Origin: an uncultured Methanomethylovorans sp. | Lineage (GTDB): Archaea; Halobacteriota; Methanosarcinia; Methanosarcinales; Methanosarcinaceae | NCBI GenBank assembly: GCA_937968035.1 | Contig: CALBTS010000746.1 | Span: 1 to 7,719 of the forward strand | Direction of reading: 5' to 3' | Length of the DNA stretch: 7,719 nt | Shown here: in pieces, positions 7,477-7,719 of the stretch | How positions within the stretch are numbered: the stretch's first letter is position 1 | How the letters are laid out: every line of letters starts with the position of its first letter | Notes under the pieces: generated by a model | What the model was told of the DNA's origin: nothing | Database searches by the model: none | What the model saw: the letters and a program-made list of their open reading frames with translations, nothing else | Translations under genes and position numbers: made by a program

Positions 7477-7719
7477 GTCAACCTCACTTGTACATGTGTC
7501 CATGCTTCCGGCAATTGCCACAATATCAGCAAGTGGCACTCCTTTTAGAAGTGGGGGTAATGCCTGCAATGTGGGATAGACCGGCCCTCTTATCTTCACA
7601 CGATACGGTTTATCAGAACCATCGGAGACCATATAGAATCCCATTTCGCCTCTTGGGTCCTCCACACGGTGGAACACTTCTCCGGCTGGTATCCTCATGA
7701 CCGGGGATCTGCGTCCATA
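7471..7719 (-). CDS. fpoD: FpoD, catalytic-module subunit related to NuoD/49 kDa (C-terminal 82 residues only)
   Basis: Only the last 82 residues are in the window; the frame is open to the right edge, so the gene continues beyond it. The visible part begins YGRRSPVMRIPAGEVFH and contains the conserved C-terminal blocks of NuoD/49 kDa and of group 4 [NiFe]-hydrogenase large subunits: the GE...Y.VSDGSDKPYRVKIRGP strand region, PTLQALPPLLKG, and the end ADIVAIAGSMDTCTSEVDR. FpoD with FpoB and FpoH forms the site where methanophenazine is reduced. The terminal block is where hydrogenases carry their second CxxC nickel-binding pair; here the pattern is DTCTSEVDR, with one cysteine only. The TGA stop (7473-7471) lies just before the start of fpoH, or overlaps it if GTG 7474 is used. 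Confidence 0.95.
   Translation of the reverse strand, partial: YGRRSPVMRIPAGEVFHRVEDPRGEMGFYMVSDGSDKPYRVKIRGPVYPTLQALPPLLKGVPLADIVAIAGSMDTCTSEVDR

Noticed and set aside
1..7719. Mobile elements, CRISPR arrays, tRNA or rRNA genes, promoters and terminators.
   Set aside because: The window is almost entirely coding on one strand, the largest gap is 13 bases, and no inverted or direct repeat or T-rich terminator-like tract outside coding sequence was seen.

Overview
The window is an internal piece of one long minus-strand operon. It encodes most of the membrane arm of a complex I-type F420H2 dehydrogenase (Fpo, F420H2:methanophenazine oxidoreductase). In transcription order, from high to low coordinates, it reads fpoD (3' end only), fpoH, fpoI, fpoJ in two separate parts, fpoK, fpoL, fpoM, fpoN, and the 5' end of fpoO. 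The gene order, the absence of nuoE/F/G-like genes between the D and H subunits, the split J subunit and the terminal FpoO point to a methanogenic archaeon of the order Methanosarcinales, probably a methylotrophic Methanosarcinaceae member. Base composition is moderate by eye. The genus cannot be named from this sequence.

Layout on the minus strand: 7719-7471 is the C-terminal end of FpoD (quinone-module subunit of the peripheral arm). 7468-6440 is FpoH (heel of the membrane arm). 6435-5992 is FpoI (two [4Fe-4S] clusters). 6007-5720 and 5730-5428 are the N- and C-terminal parts of FpoJ. 5431-5129 is FpoK. 5126-3111, 3110-1620 and 1616-174 are the three antiporter-like proton-pumping subunits L, M and N. 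160-1 is the start of FpoO. Genes abut, overlap by 4 to 16 bases, or lie 2 to 13 bases apart. Ribosome binding sites are mostly embedded in the end of the preceding gene, so tight translational coupling is likely. There is no non-coding stretch over about 15 bases. I see no promoter, terminator, RNA gene, repeat array or mobile element; the operon's promoter and terminator lie outside the window.

How the genes work together: electrons from reduced F420 (taken up by FpoF, not in this window) pass through Fe-S clusters, including the two in FpoI, to methanophenazine at the FpoB/D/H interface. The resulting conformational and electrostatic changes travel along H, J and K to L, M and N, which move protons out of the cell. 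All the lysine and glutamate residues I checked in the proton path of K, L, M and N are present, so the encoded enzyme looks functional. I did not find an undescribed system here. The points most worth a second look are the split J subunit, a lone retained cysteine at the C-terminus of FpoD, and the two CxxC pairs of FpoO.
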